Assembly: GCF_029869215.1 (NCBI RefSeq)
Contig: NZ_JARWPM010000092.1
Coordinates: forward strand, 1 to 34,071
Length of the DNA stretch: 34,071 nt
Origin: Nocardia carnea
GTDB lineage: Bacteria; Actinomycetota; Actinomycetes; Mycobacteriales; Mycobacteriaceae
Direction of reading: 5' to 3'
Part shown: positions 16,071 to 23,674 of the stretch, piece by piece
How the letters are laid out: every line of letters begins with the position of its first letter
Numbering within the stretch: position 1 is the first letter of the stretch
Translations under genes and position numbers: made by a program
The notes under the pieces: generated by a model
What the model saw: the letters and a program-made list of their open reading frames with translations, nothing else
Told to the model about the DNA's origin: nothing
The model's database searches: none

Positions 16071-16999
16071 CGGCCACGACAACCGCCGGCGGCGGTCGCG
16101 CCACCCGGCGCGGACATTCCGCCTGGCGCCGGATCGGCGTGCCCTACGCCCACCTCGCGCCGGCACTCATCGCCATCGTGCTCACCACGATCTACCCCCT
16201 CGGCGTCGCGCTGGTGAACAGTTTCCGCCACTGGCGGGTCAACGAGACCCGCGAACCGCAGGAGTTCGTGGGCTTCGAGCAGTACACCAAGGCGCTCACC
16301 GATGACACCTTCCACAACGCGGTCTGGGTGACCGTGGTCTTCACCGTGCTGTCGGTGGTGCTGTCGGTGGGCCTGGGCCTGGTCATGGCGTTGATCCTGA
16401 ACAAGGCGACCTGGCTCAACGGCCTCACCAAAGCGCTGCTGATCCTGCCGTTCGCCATCGCGCCCGCCCTCAAGGGCTATTCCTGGCGGTTCATGTTCAA
16501 CCCCGATTACGGCGTCTACGACAACATGCTCGATACGGTGCTGCCGTTCACCCGGGATATCAACTGGCTCGGCGACCCGTTCTGGGCGCTGATCGTGGTC
16601 ACCCTCAGCGAGATCTGGGGCTGGGCCCCGCTCATCGCACTGATGTTCCTGGGCGGCCTGGGCGCCATCTCACCGGAGATCCGGGACGCCGCCCGCGTCG
16701 ACGGTGCCAACCCGTGGCAGGAGTTCTGGCGGATCAAGTTCCCGCTGCTGCGGCCGCTGATCCTGATCGTGGTGTTCCTGAAGGCCGTCTGGTCGGTGAA
16801 GATGTTCGACCAGGTCGTCACCACCACCGGTGGCGGCCCGGGCCGGGCCACCGAGACGCTGAACTTCTTCGCCTACGAGCAGGGCTTCACCTTCCTCGAT
16901 ATCGGCTTCGCCTCGGCCGTCTCGTGGATTCTCGTCCTCGTCCTGGGCGTGCTCGCCACCGGATACCTGATCCTCATGGGTCGCCAGGAGCAGAAATGA
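16067..16999 (+). CDS. ABC sugar transporter permease, MalF/UgpA type
   Basis: This 310-residue inner-membrane permease has about six transmembrane helices, the first starting near residue 25 (LAPALIAIVLTTIYPLGVALV). The EAA loop, which docks the ATPase, is the stretch EIRDAARVDGANPWQEFWRI before the last two helices. Typical of CUT1 carbohydrate importers. It is the first structural gene of the operon, overlaps the next permease by ATGA, and pairs with it to form the channel. The start at 16067 is coupled to the leader ORF. Confidence 0.93.
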   Translation: MTATTTAGGGRATRRGHSAWRRIGVPYAHLAPALIAIVLTTIYPLGVALVNSFRHWRVNETREPQEFVGFEQYTKALTDDTFHNAVWVTVVFTVLSVVLSVGLGLVMALILNKATWLNGLTKALLILPFAIAPALKGYSWRFMFNPDYGVYDNMLDTVLPFTRDINWLGDPFWALIVVTLSEIWGWAPLIALMFLGGLGAISPEIRDAARVDGANPWQEFWRIKFPLLRPLILIVVFLKAVWSVKMFDQVVTTTGGGPGRATETLNFFAYEQGFTFLDIGFASAVSWILVLVLGVLATGYLILMGRQEQK

Positions 17000-17883
17000 C
17001 CGACACCCTCGAATCCGTCACCGCGCCCGCGCCCGCCGCACCGCGGCAGAACCGGCGCTCGCCTTCGCTGCTGGTTCGCGCCGGCAACCTGCTCCGGTTG
17101 CTGGGCACACTGGCGATCCTGTTCTTCGTGATGTTCCCGATCCTGTGGCTCACCCTCACCGCGTTCAAACCCGATCGCGAGGTTTTCTCCACTTCGGTGC
17201 TGTTCAGCCCGTCGCTGGACAACTTCCGGGCGATCATCGGCGGCCGGAACGATCTGGTCGAGCCGATGTGGAACAGCATCATCGTGGCCGTCGTGACCAC
17301 CGTGATCGCGGTCCCGCTGTCGATGCTGGCCGCCTACGGTTTCTCCCGGTACAAGTTCCCGGGCGCGAAACCGATCCTGCTGGGCATCGTCGCGACCCAG
17401 TTCATTCCCGGTGTCGCGATCGCACTGCCCTTCCTCACCATGTACCGCGACCTCGGTCTGCTCGACACCCACCTGGCCCTGATCGTCACGAACCTGGCGA
17501 TCGTCGTGCCGTACAACACCTGGTTGCTGAAAGGATTCGTGGACAGCCTGCCGATCGAGATCGAAGAGGCCGGGCGGCTCGACGGCTGCGGTCAGTTGAC
17601 CCTGCTGTGGCGGGTAGTCACCCCGCTGGCCGCTCCGGGCATCTTCGTTGCCGTCGTCTTCTCGTTCCTGCTCGCCTGGAACGAATTCCTCTTCCCGACC
17701 TTCCTGGCCCGCAGCAACGCGGTCACCCTGCCGGTATCGCTGATGACGCTGGACCAGCCCGACGGCGTGCTCTGGGGACAGATGGCCGCCGCCGGCCTGC
17801 TGGTCATGGTGCCGATGATCGTCCTCGCGACGCTGGTGCGTAAGCACTTCGCGCAGGGCATGACCCTAGGAGCAGTCAAGTGA
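16996..17883 (+). CDS. ABC sugar transporter permease, MalG/UgpE type
   Basis: This 295-residue partner permease has six predicted helices, the first near residues 35-58, and an EAA loop beginning IEIEEAGRLDGCGQLTLLWRV. The C-terminal region LVRKHFAQGMTLGAVK is typical of MalG-type subunits. ATG 16996 overlaps the preceding stop, and its own stop overlaps the GTG of the binding-protein gene, so all three are coupled. Together with the first permease it should import an oligosaccharide, sugar or sugar-like compound. Confidence 0.93.
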   Translation: MTDTLESVTAPAPAAPRQNRRSPSLLVRAGNLLRLLGTLAILFFVMFPILWLTLTAFKPDREVFSTSVLFSPSLDNFRAIIGGRNDLVEPMWNSIIVAVVTTVIAVPLSMLAAYGFSRYKFPGAKPILLGIVATQFIPGVAIALPFLTMYRDLGLLDTHLALIVTNLAIVVPYNTWLLKGFVDSLPIEIEEAGRLDGCGQLTLLWRVVTPLAAPGIFVAVVFSFLLAWNEFLFPTFLARSNAVTLPVSLMTLDQPDGVLWGQMAAAGLLVMVPMIVLATLVRKHFAQGMTLGAVK

Positions 17884-19268
17884 GGCTTCGGTTCGGACGC
17901 CCGCATCGGACGACCCGGCGGCGCGGGGTACTCGCCCTGGCCTTCGCGACGGCGGTCGCGGTACTGGCCGGCGGTTGTACCAGCGCACCGGAGACCCGGA
18001 ATCTGATGGAGCAGGTGGCGGAGGCACCCGTGGGCGCCGACGGCCTGCTCGAGGGCAAACCCTACGACGGCACGACCATCCGGTTCCTCACCTGTTGCGC
18101 GACGGTGCCGCAGTTCGCCGCACTGCATCAGCGGACCGCGGAGTTCACCGAACGCACCGGGATCGAGGTCGAGTGGTCGAATATCCCCTACGCGGCGTAC
18201 CTGCAGAAGATCGTGGCGGAAAGCGCCATCGGCGGCGGCACCTACGACGCCCTGATCTGGCCGGACGCCTGGGGGCCGTCACTGAAGATCGGCGTCCAGC
18301 CGCTCAACCAGGTGATGGCCGCACACGGGGTGACGATGGACGATTTCTCCGGCCCCTTCAAGGAGGCCGCGGCCGCGGGGGAACCGGGTACGACCTACGG
18401 AATGCCGGTCCGCGGGTTCTCCTACAACCTCTTCTACCGCAAGGACATCTACGCGAAGCTGGGCCTGACCCCGCCCGCCACCTGGGACGAGTACTACCGC
18501 CAGCTCGGCATCATCAAGAAATCCGTGCCGGAGTATCCGCTGGCCGGCCAGTTCAACCGGCGTAACGGCCAGAACCTGAACACCTGGCTGTCCATGTTGT
18601 GGAGCAACGGTGCGGAACTGCTCGACGAGAACGGCCGGCCGGCCTTCGACACCCCGGCGGGCATCGAGGCGACCGAGAAGTACCTGGAGTCCTTCCGCGC
18701 CGGCTACACCCCGCCCGAGTCGTCGAACTGGGGCGAACTCGAATCCACGCAGGCCTTCCTCAACGGTGACGCCGCCACCGTGTTCACCTGGTCCTGGCAT
18801 CTGGAGGACTACGTCAACCCGACCAAGGCCGCGCCCGAGCTCGCCGGAAACGTGGGGGTCGCCCCGATGCCGGCATTCCCGGGTAACGAGGAACAGAGCT
18901 ACGCCTACACCTGGCTGGCCGGGGTCCTGAACACCTCACACCATCAGGGCGCCGCCTGGGAGTACGTCAAGTGGATGTCCAGCGCGCAGACCGAGCGCAC
19001 GATCGCACTCGACAAATCCGCCCCCGCGACCAGCACCGGGATCACCATGCACGATTCCAACATGCTCGATCCCGAGGTCAACGCCGCCAACAACGACCTC
19101 CCCGCCCTGCAGTACGAGAGCTTGCAGTCGGGCCGTGCGATCCCGATGAACCTGGATTGGCCCCGGATCATGGACATTCTCGCGGTGGCGATCAGCAATA
19201 TGGCCAACGGCGCAGACATCCGCGCGCAACTCACCGATGCCGCACACCGCATCGGGGAACTGGACTGA
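17880..19268 (+). CDS. ABC transporter substrate-binding lipoprotein (family 1)
   Basis: This 462-residue extracellular solute-binding protein has a twin-arginine-like basic N-terminus, a hydrophobic stretch and a lipobox LAGGC with the lipidated Cys33. The mature part has the two-lobe family 1 pattern (FTERTGIEVEWSNIPYAAYLQKIV early; GDAATVFTWSW and YAYTWLAGV later). Family 1 proteins bind mono- and oligosaccharides or polyols. Several aromatic residues (Trp, Tyr) suggest carbohydrate stacking, but the ligand is unknown. GTG 17880 overlaps the permease stop. Anchored to the outer face of the membrane. Confidence 0.92.
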   Translation: MRLRFGRPHRTTRRRGVLALAFATAVAVLAGGCTSAPETRNLMEQVAEAPVGADGLLEGKPYDGTTIRFLTCCATVPQFAALHQRTAEFTERTGIEVEWSNIPYAAYLQKIVAESAIGGGTYDALIWPDAWGPSLKIGVQPLNQVMAAHGVTMDDFSGPFKEAAAAGEPGTTYGMPVRGFSYNLFYRKDIYAKLGLTPPATWDEYYRQLGIIKKSVPEYPLAGQFNRRNGQNLNTWLSMLWSNGAELLDENGRPAFDTPAGIEATEKYLESFRAGYTPPESSNWGELESTQAFLNGDAATVFTWSWHLEDYVNPTKAAPELAGNVGVAPMPAFPGNEEQSYAYTWLAGVLNTSHHQGAAWEYVKWMSSAQTERTIALDKSAPATSTGITMHDSNMLDPEVNAANNDLPALQYESLQSGRAIPMNLDWPRIMDILAVAISNMANGADIRAQLTDAAHRIGELD

Positions 19269-19302
19269 GCGCGACGCGCGCCCGCACACGAAAGCCGAAC
19301 CT

Positions 19303-20331
19303 ATGACCTTGAAAGACAGTGCCTTTCTGCCCTATGCGGATCCGGAGGAGTTCATCGTCGAATGGACCGATCGCATCTGGGTGCAGCGCGGCGTGGGATT
19401 GATCCGGGAGAACTACGCGCCGGATGCCATCGTGCACGGCGCGTACGGCACCGGGGTCGGGGTGGAGCCGGTGGTGGCCGCCACGCTCGCCAAGATCAGC
19501 GCCTTCCCGGACCGGGTGGGCCAGGCCGAGGACGTGGTGTGGGAGGCCCGCGGTGACGACGCGTTCCTCAGTTCGCACCGCATCTTCAGCAGCGGCACGA
19601 ATTCCAAGCACACCGTGTACGGCCCGCCCACCCATCGCCGGTTCTCGCATCGGACCATCGCCAACTGCCTCTACCGCAACGGTGTGATGGAAGAAGAGTG
19701 GGTGATCCGCGACGAACTCGCGGTGGTCCAGGATCTGGACCTCGACCCGTTCGAGGTGGCCCGCACCCTGGCGTTCCGCGGTTTCACCGGCTCGGCCACG
19801 CGGGACACCCCGGTGGAGCCGCTGACCGCCGGCGATTCCGGAACCCGGCCCGGGTCCCATCGCGAACAATGCGCCTTCGTCCTGGACATGTTCGATACCG
19901 TGCTCGGGCAGGCGATGTTCCATCGCATCGACGATTACATCGCCCGCGATATCACCTGCCACACCGTCGGCAACCGCACCGTCACCCGGCCGCGGAACTA
20001 CCAGGAATCGTGGCTGGACGTGCTGGCGCCGTTCCCCGACGCCCGGATCGAGGTCCGCGATATCGTCGCCAACGATTCGGCCGCGCACGGTGGCCTGCGC
20101 GTCGGCGTCGTCTGGTGGCTCACCGGCACATACTCCGGGCTGCCGGTCTTCGGGTCACCCACCGAATCCCCGGTCGAAATCCTCGGATCCTCCCAGTTCC
20201 TGTTGCGCGACGGCCGCATCGTCGAGGAATGGCGGGTCTACGACCAGCTCGCCGTCCTGGCGCAGATCGCCCGGGCCCGCGGCGACGAACCCTCCGGCCG
20301 TCCGGCCGAATCCTCTTCGGAAAGGCATTGA
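19303..20331 (+). CDS. Two-domain SnoaL/NTF2-like protein
   Basis: This 342-residue protein is a tandem of two NTF2-fold (SnoaL-like) halves, about 1-170 and 185-330. The second half has the usual pattern RPRNYQESWLDVLAPFPDARIEVRDIVAND, a WWLTGTYSG strand and a final DGRIVEEWRVYDQ. NTF2-fold enzymes include dehydratases, isomerases and cyclases. It is inserted between the binding protein (34-base gap) and the ATPase (1-base gap) of a CUT1 operon, where such a protein is not standard, so it must act on the transported compound or its product. It is a paralogue of 21583-22566. No signal peptide, so cytosolic. Single-domain family members are about half this size. Confidence 0.85.
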   Translation: MTLKDSAFLPYADPEEFIVEWTDRIWVQRGVGLIRENYAPDAIVHGAYGTGVGVEPVVAATLAKISAFPDRVGQAEDVVWEARGDDAFLSSHRIFSSGTNSKHTVYGPPTHRRFSHRTIANCLYRNGVMEEEWVIRDELAVVQDLDLDPFEVARTLAFRGFTGSATRDTPVEPLTAGDSGTRPGSHREQCAFVLDMFDTVLGQAMFHRIDDYIARDITCHTVGNRTVTRPRNYQESWLDVLAPFPDARIEVRDIVANDSAAHGGLRVGVVWWLTGTYSGLPVFGSPTESPVEILGSSQFLLRDGRIVEEWRVYDQLAVLAQIARARGDEPSGRPAESSSERH

Positions 20332-20332
20332 C

Positions 20333-21415
20333 ATGGCAGAAGTCCGTTACGAGAAGGCGACTCGCCGCTACGCCGGGTCCGACACCGCCGCGGTCGACCG
20401 GCTCGATCTGGAGATCGCCGACGGCGAATTCCTTGTCCTGGTCGGCCCGTCGGGATCGGGTAAGACCACCGCGCTGCGCATGCTGGCCGGGCTCGAGGAT
20501 GTCGACGAAGGCTCGATTTCCATCGGCGCGCGCGACGTGACCTTCGTACCGCCCAAGGAACGCGATATCGCCATGGTGTTCCAGTCCTACGCGCTCTACC
20601 CGCATATGAGCGTCGGCGACAATATGGGTTTCGCGCTGAAACTCAAAGGTGTGCCGAAGGAGACCATCCGGCAGAAGGTCGCCGATGCGGCGAAAATGCT
20701 GGACCTCACCCAGTTCCTGGACCGTAAGCCCAAGGCACTGTCCGGCGGGCAGCGCCAGCGGGTCGCGATGGGCCGGGCCATCGTGCGCGATCCGGCGGTA
20801 TTCCTGATGGACGAGCCGCTGTCCAACCTCGACGCCAAACTGCGTGTGGAGACCCGCGCGAATATCGCCTCGCTGCAGCAGCGGCTGGCGACCACGACCG
20901 TCTACGTCACCCACGACCAGGTGGAGGCGATGACGATGGGCCATCGGGTGGCGGTACTCAAAGACGGTGTGCTGCAACAGGTCGCGTCGCCGCGCGAACT
21001 CTACGACCGGCCGGCCAATGCCTTCGTCGCCGGCTTCATCGGCTCACCGGGCATGAACCTCACCACCCTGAATGTATGCGCCGAGGGACTCGAACTCGGC
21101 GATTCCACCGTCCCGGTGTCGCGGGCGGCACGGGCGGAGCTGCGCGAAATCGTCTGCGGGATAAGGCCGGAAACACTGCGCCTGGTCGGCGAGGCCGACG
21201 AGGGGTTCGCGCTCACCGTGGAACTGGTCGAGGAACTGGGCGCGGATGCGTATGTCTACGGGACTGTCCTGAGCCCGTCCGGGCCGCACCGGGTCAATGT
21301 CCGGGTCGACGGCCGGACCCCGCCGCGGATCGGGCAGACGGTACGCGTCGGCCTGCGCAACCACGACGAAGTCCATCTGTTCCATCCGGAAACCGGCGAC
21401 CGTCTGGCCGCCTGA
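20333..21415 (+). CDS. ABC transporter ATPase, MalK/UgpC type
   Basis: This 360-residue ATPase has Walker A GPSGSGKT (38-45), Q-loop Gln84, signature LSGGQ (136-140), Walker B VFLMDE (156-161) and the switch His194. The C-terminal 120 residues form the OB-type regulatory domain of MalK/UgpC/MsmK proteins (CGIRPETLRLV). It energises the two upstream permeases. Many actinomycetes share one MsiK ATPase between sugar transporters, so a dedicated ATPase in the operon is worth noting. The start follows the SnoaL stop by one base. Confidence 0.94.
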   Translation: MAEVRYEKATRRYAGSDTAAVDRLDLEIADGEFLVLVGPSGSGKTTALRMLAGLEDVDEGSISIGARDVTFVPPKERDIAMVFQSYALYPHMSVGDNMGFALKLKGVPKETIRQKVADAAKMLDLTQFLDRKPKALSGGQRQRVAMGRAIVRDPAVFLMDEPLSNLDAKLRVETRANIASLQQRLATTTVYVTHDQVEAMTMGHRVAVLKDGVLQQVASPRELYDRPANAFVAGFIGSPGMNLTTLNVCAEGLELGDSTVPVSRAARAELREIVCGIRPETLRLVGEADEGFALTVELVEELGADAYVYGTVLSPSGPHRVNVRVDGRTPPRIGQTVRVGLRNHDEVHLFHPETGDRLAA

Positions 21416-21560
21416 TCTCGGCTTTCCCGAGGCGCCGACCGAGTGACCCCGGCCGGCGCCTCGGGCTGTCCACCGGATCCGCGGGTTGCCGCCGCCGCCC
21501 GCCCCGCTGGGGAACAATCCTCGGCAAGATCGGTCTCGCCGATCACTTCCCTCGTCTTGA

Positions 21561-21573
21561 ATACGTATGTATC
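21561..21573 (+). promoter_or_regulatory. LacI-type operator, site D (second SnoaL gene)
   Basis: ATACGTATGTATC, core ATACGTAT at 21561-21568. It ends nine bases before the ATG of the second SnoaL gene. TATCCT (21570-21575) overlaps its end and may be the -10; if so the message is leaderless and the repressor sits on the promoter. Confidence 0.7.
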
Positions 21574-21582
21574 CTGGTCCGC

Positions 21583-22566
21583 ATGCCACTCGATCCCATT
21601 GCTTACCAGCCGTACTCCGATCCCGACGATTTCATCCGGGAGGTCACCGATCACATCTGGATCGAGCGCGCGATCGGCCATATCAACGACAACTACGAGC
21701 CCGATTCGATCGTGCACGGCGTCTACGGCACCTCCACCACCGCGCGGGAGGTGATCGAGGGGACCCTGATGCGGATCTCCACCACCCCCAACCGGGTCGG
21801 CCAGGCCGAGGACATCGTCTGGGAGGCCCGCGGCGACGACGCCTTCCTCAGCTCCCATCTGGTGCTGGGCACCGATCTGGAGAACATCGAGTACCGCAGC
21901 CGCAATATCGCCAACTGCCTGTACCGCCGAGGGCGCATGGTCGAGGAGTGGGTGGTGCGCGACGCCCTGTCGGTGGCCCGCCAACTCGGCCAGGATCCCG
22001 ACGAACTGGCCCGGCGGCAGGCGTTCCGCGGGTTCAGCGGTTCCATGGCCGCCCCCGCACCGGCCGATGTGATCGCCGAGGGCGGCAGCGGTCCGCGGCC
22101 GGATCAGTTCCGGCCCGAGGTCGAGATGGTGCTCGAATTCCTCGACTCCGTCTGGAACAAGCGCGAACTCGAGCGGGTCGAGCAGTTCTGGATCCGCGAT
22201 CTGTGGCTCAACACCATCGACGACCGCACCATCGCGCGCCCCGAGGGTTACCGCCGCGCCCTGCTGCGCATGCTGCGCCCCTTCCCGGGTGGTTCGTTCG
22301 ATATCCGCGATATCGCCGCGAATGATTCTCCCCGCTACGGCGGGCTGCGAATCGCCGTCACCTGGAAATTCACCGGCAAGTACGACGGTATCGCCGATTA
22401 CGGCCCGCTCACCGGCTCGCCGGTCGAGATCCTCGGTATCTCCCAGTTCCTGGTGCAGTCCGGCAAGATCGTCAAAGAGACCCGGATCTACGACGATATC
22501 GCCACTCGCTCGCAGATCTACGCCCACCGCGGCGACGAACCGTACGTGAGCCAGAACATCTACTGA
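21583..22566 (+). CDS. Two-domain SnoaL/NTF2-like protein, paralogue
   Basis: This 327-residue protein has the same two-half NTF2 layout as 19303-20331 and shares long stretches with it (for example VGQAED and WEARGDDAFLSSH in the first half, PVEILG near the end). The second half carries RPFPGGSFDIRDIAANDS and VKETRIYDD. The paralogues may form a heterodimer or act on successive intermediates. It has its own operator site (D) and no ribosome site, so it is probably transcribed separately, perhaps as a leaderless message, yet under the same LacI control. It converges with the LysR gene, the two ends overlapping by seven bases. Confidence 0.85.
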   Translation: MPLDPIAYQPYSDPDDFIREVTDHIWIERAIGHINDNYEPDSIVHGVYGTSTTAREVIEGTLMRISTTPNRVGQAEDIVWEARGDDAFLSSHLVLGTDLENIEYRSRNIANCLYRRGRMVEEWVVRDALSVARQLGQDPDELARRQAFRGFSGSMAAPAPADVIAEGGSGPRPDQFRPEVEMVLEFLDSVWNKRELERVEQFWIRDLWLNTIDDRTIARPEGYRRALLRMLRPFPGGSFDIRDIAANDSPRYGGLRIAVTWKFTGKYDGIADYGPLTGSPVEILGISQFLVQSGKIVKETRIYDDIATRSQIYAHRGDEPYVSQNIY

Positions 22567-23495
22567 TCGCCGTCCCGGCCACCGCTTTCCACCGCGGTGG
22601 CCGGGTTGCGGAGCAGCATCTGCCGGGCCAGTCGTGCGATCTCCCGGGTCGCCGGGGACAGCACGCCGGATTCCCGCTGGACGAGTGCGATGGTGTCGTA
22701 GAGCCGCGGCGCGAAACCGGTGACCCGCACTTCCGGCGGGCAGGCGGAACTGGTGGCCACCGCCGCGGAGACGATCGTGTCGCCGATCCCCCGGCGCACC
22801 AGGCCGAGCGCCGCCTCCACCTGCTCCACTTCGATCAGCGGTTCGAGCTTCAGCCCCGCCAGCTGCGCGCGTTCGGCCAGCTGACGACGGGTCGGCTCCT
22901 TCCATCCGTAATGCGCGTCGTAGAGGATCAGGGTCGAATGCGCGAATTGTTCTATGGTGACCGGGCGCGCTACGCGCTCCGGCGAGAGGGAAGCGTAGAG
23001 CACCTCGTCCCGGACCAGGGGGGTCACCCGCAGCCCGTCGGCGTCGATGGGCAGCACCACCAGCCCCGCCTCCAGCCGGCCCGCGGCCACCTCCGCCGCG
23101 ACCTCTACCGAATTCATCCCCACCAGCCGGATCCGTACTTCGGGGAACCGGCGATGGAACTCCTCGGCCAGATCGGACAGCAAGTAGTACGCGGCATTGC
23201 GCAGTACTCCGAATGTCGCCACACCGCCGGTGAGCGACCGCACCGATTTCAGCGCCTTGACACCACCGTCGGCGGCGGCGAGCGCCTGCTCGGCATGCGG
23301 CAGCAACGCCACTCCGGCCGCGGTGAGCACCAGTTTGCGGCCACCCCGGGCGAACAACAGGGTCCCGTATTCGTCCTCGAGCGTGCGCACCAGTTCCGAC
23401 ACCGATGCCTGCGCGATTCCCAGCGATTTCGCCGCGGCGGTGAAGGTCCCGGTCCGCGCGGTGGCGAGGAATGCGCGGAGCTGCCGAAGTGTCAC
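22560..23495 (-). CDS. LysR family transcriptional regulator
   Basis: This 311-residue regulator has an N-terminal winged helix-turn-helix (TLRQLRAFLATARTGTFTAAAKSLGIAQASVSELVRTLE) and the two-lobe LysR substrate domain from about residue 90. GTG 23495 is the start, with AGGGT upstream at workable spacing. It is divergent from the amidase gene, the usual LysR arrangement, so the amidase and perhaps the dehydrogenase behind it are the likely targets. Its last residues (ATAVESGGRDGDQ) are encoded across a strong hairpin that may terminate the opposite gene. Confidence 0.92.
   Translation of the reverse strand: MTLRQLRAFLATARTGTFTAAAKSLGIAQASVSELVRTLEDEYGTLLFARGGRKLVLTAAGVALLPHAEQALAAADGGVKALKSVRSLTGGVATFGVLRNAAYYLLSDLAEEFHRRFPEVRIRLVGMNSVEVAAEVAAGRLEAGLVVLPIDADGLRVTPLVRDEVLYASLSPERVARPVTIEQFAHSTLILYDAHYGWKEPTRRQLAERAQLAGLKLEPLIEVEQVEAALGLVRRGIGDTIVSAAVATSSACPPEVRVTGFAPRLYDTIALVQRESGVLSPATREIARLARQMLLRNPATAVESGGRDGDQ
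22574..22605 (+). terminator. Hairpin terminator candidate after the second SnoaL gene
   Basis: CCCGGCCACCG (22574-22584) pairs perfectly with CGGTGGCCGGG (22595-22605) over a 10-base loop, seven bases after the SnoaL stop. It lies inside the 3' end of the LysR coding region. No T-run follows beyond TT. Confidence 0.5.
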
Positions 23496-23674
23496 AGGGT
23501 GACCCTATGCGATCCGGCACGAAGAACAGGATTCACCTGCCACCTTGGGCACGAATCCGCCGGACGAAGCCGGAAGCCCGCCGCAGTGCCACTGGGGGTC
23601 CGACCGCTGTCGCCCGGCACCCGCGGCGCCCGCTCCGCCCGGCCGACACCCCGGGCGGGAAAGGCGCGCACTCG

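Noticed and set aside
23496..23506. AGGGTGACCCT palindrome at the LysR start
   Set aside because: It is short, and its outer half doubles as the LysR ribosome site, so symmetry is probably chance.
21256..23520. A very long leftward open frame (754 codons) over the ATPase end, the second SnoaL gene and LysR
   Set aside because: It shadows well-recognised genes in other frames and contains no recognisable domain.
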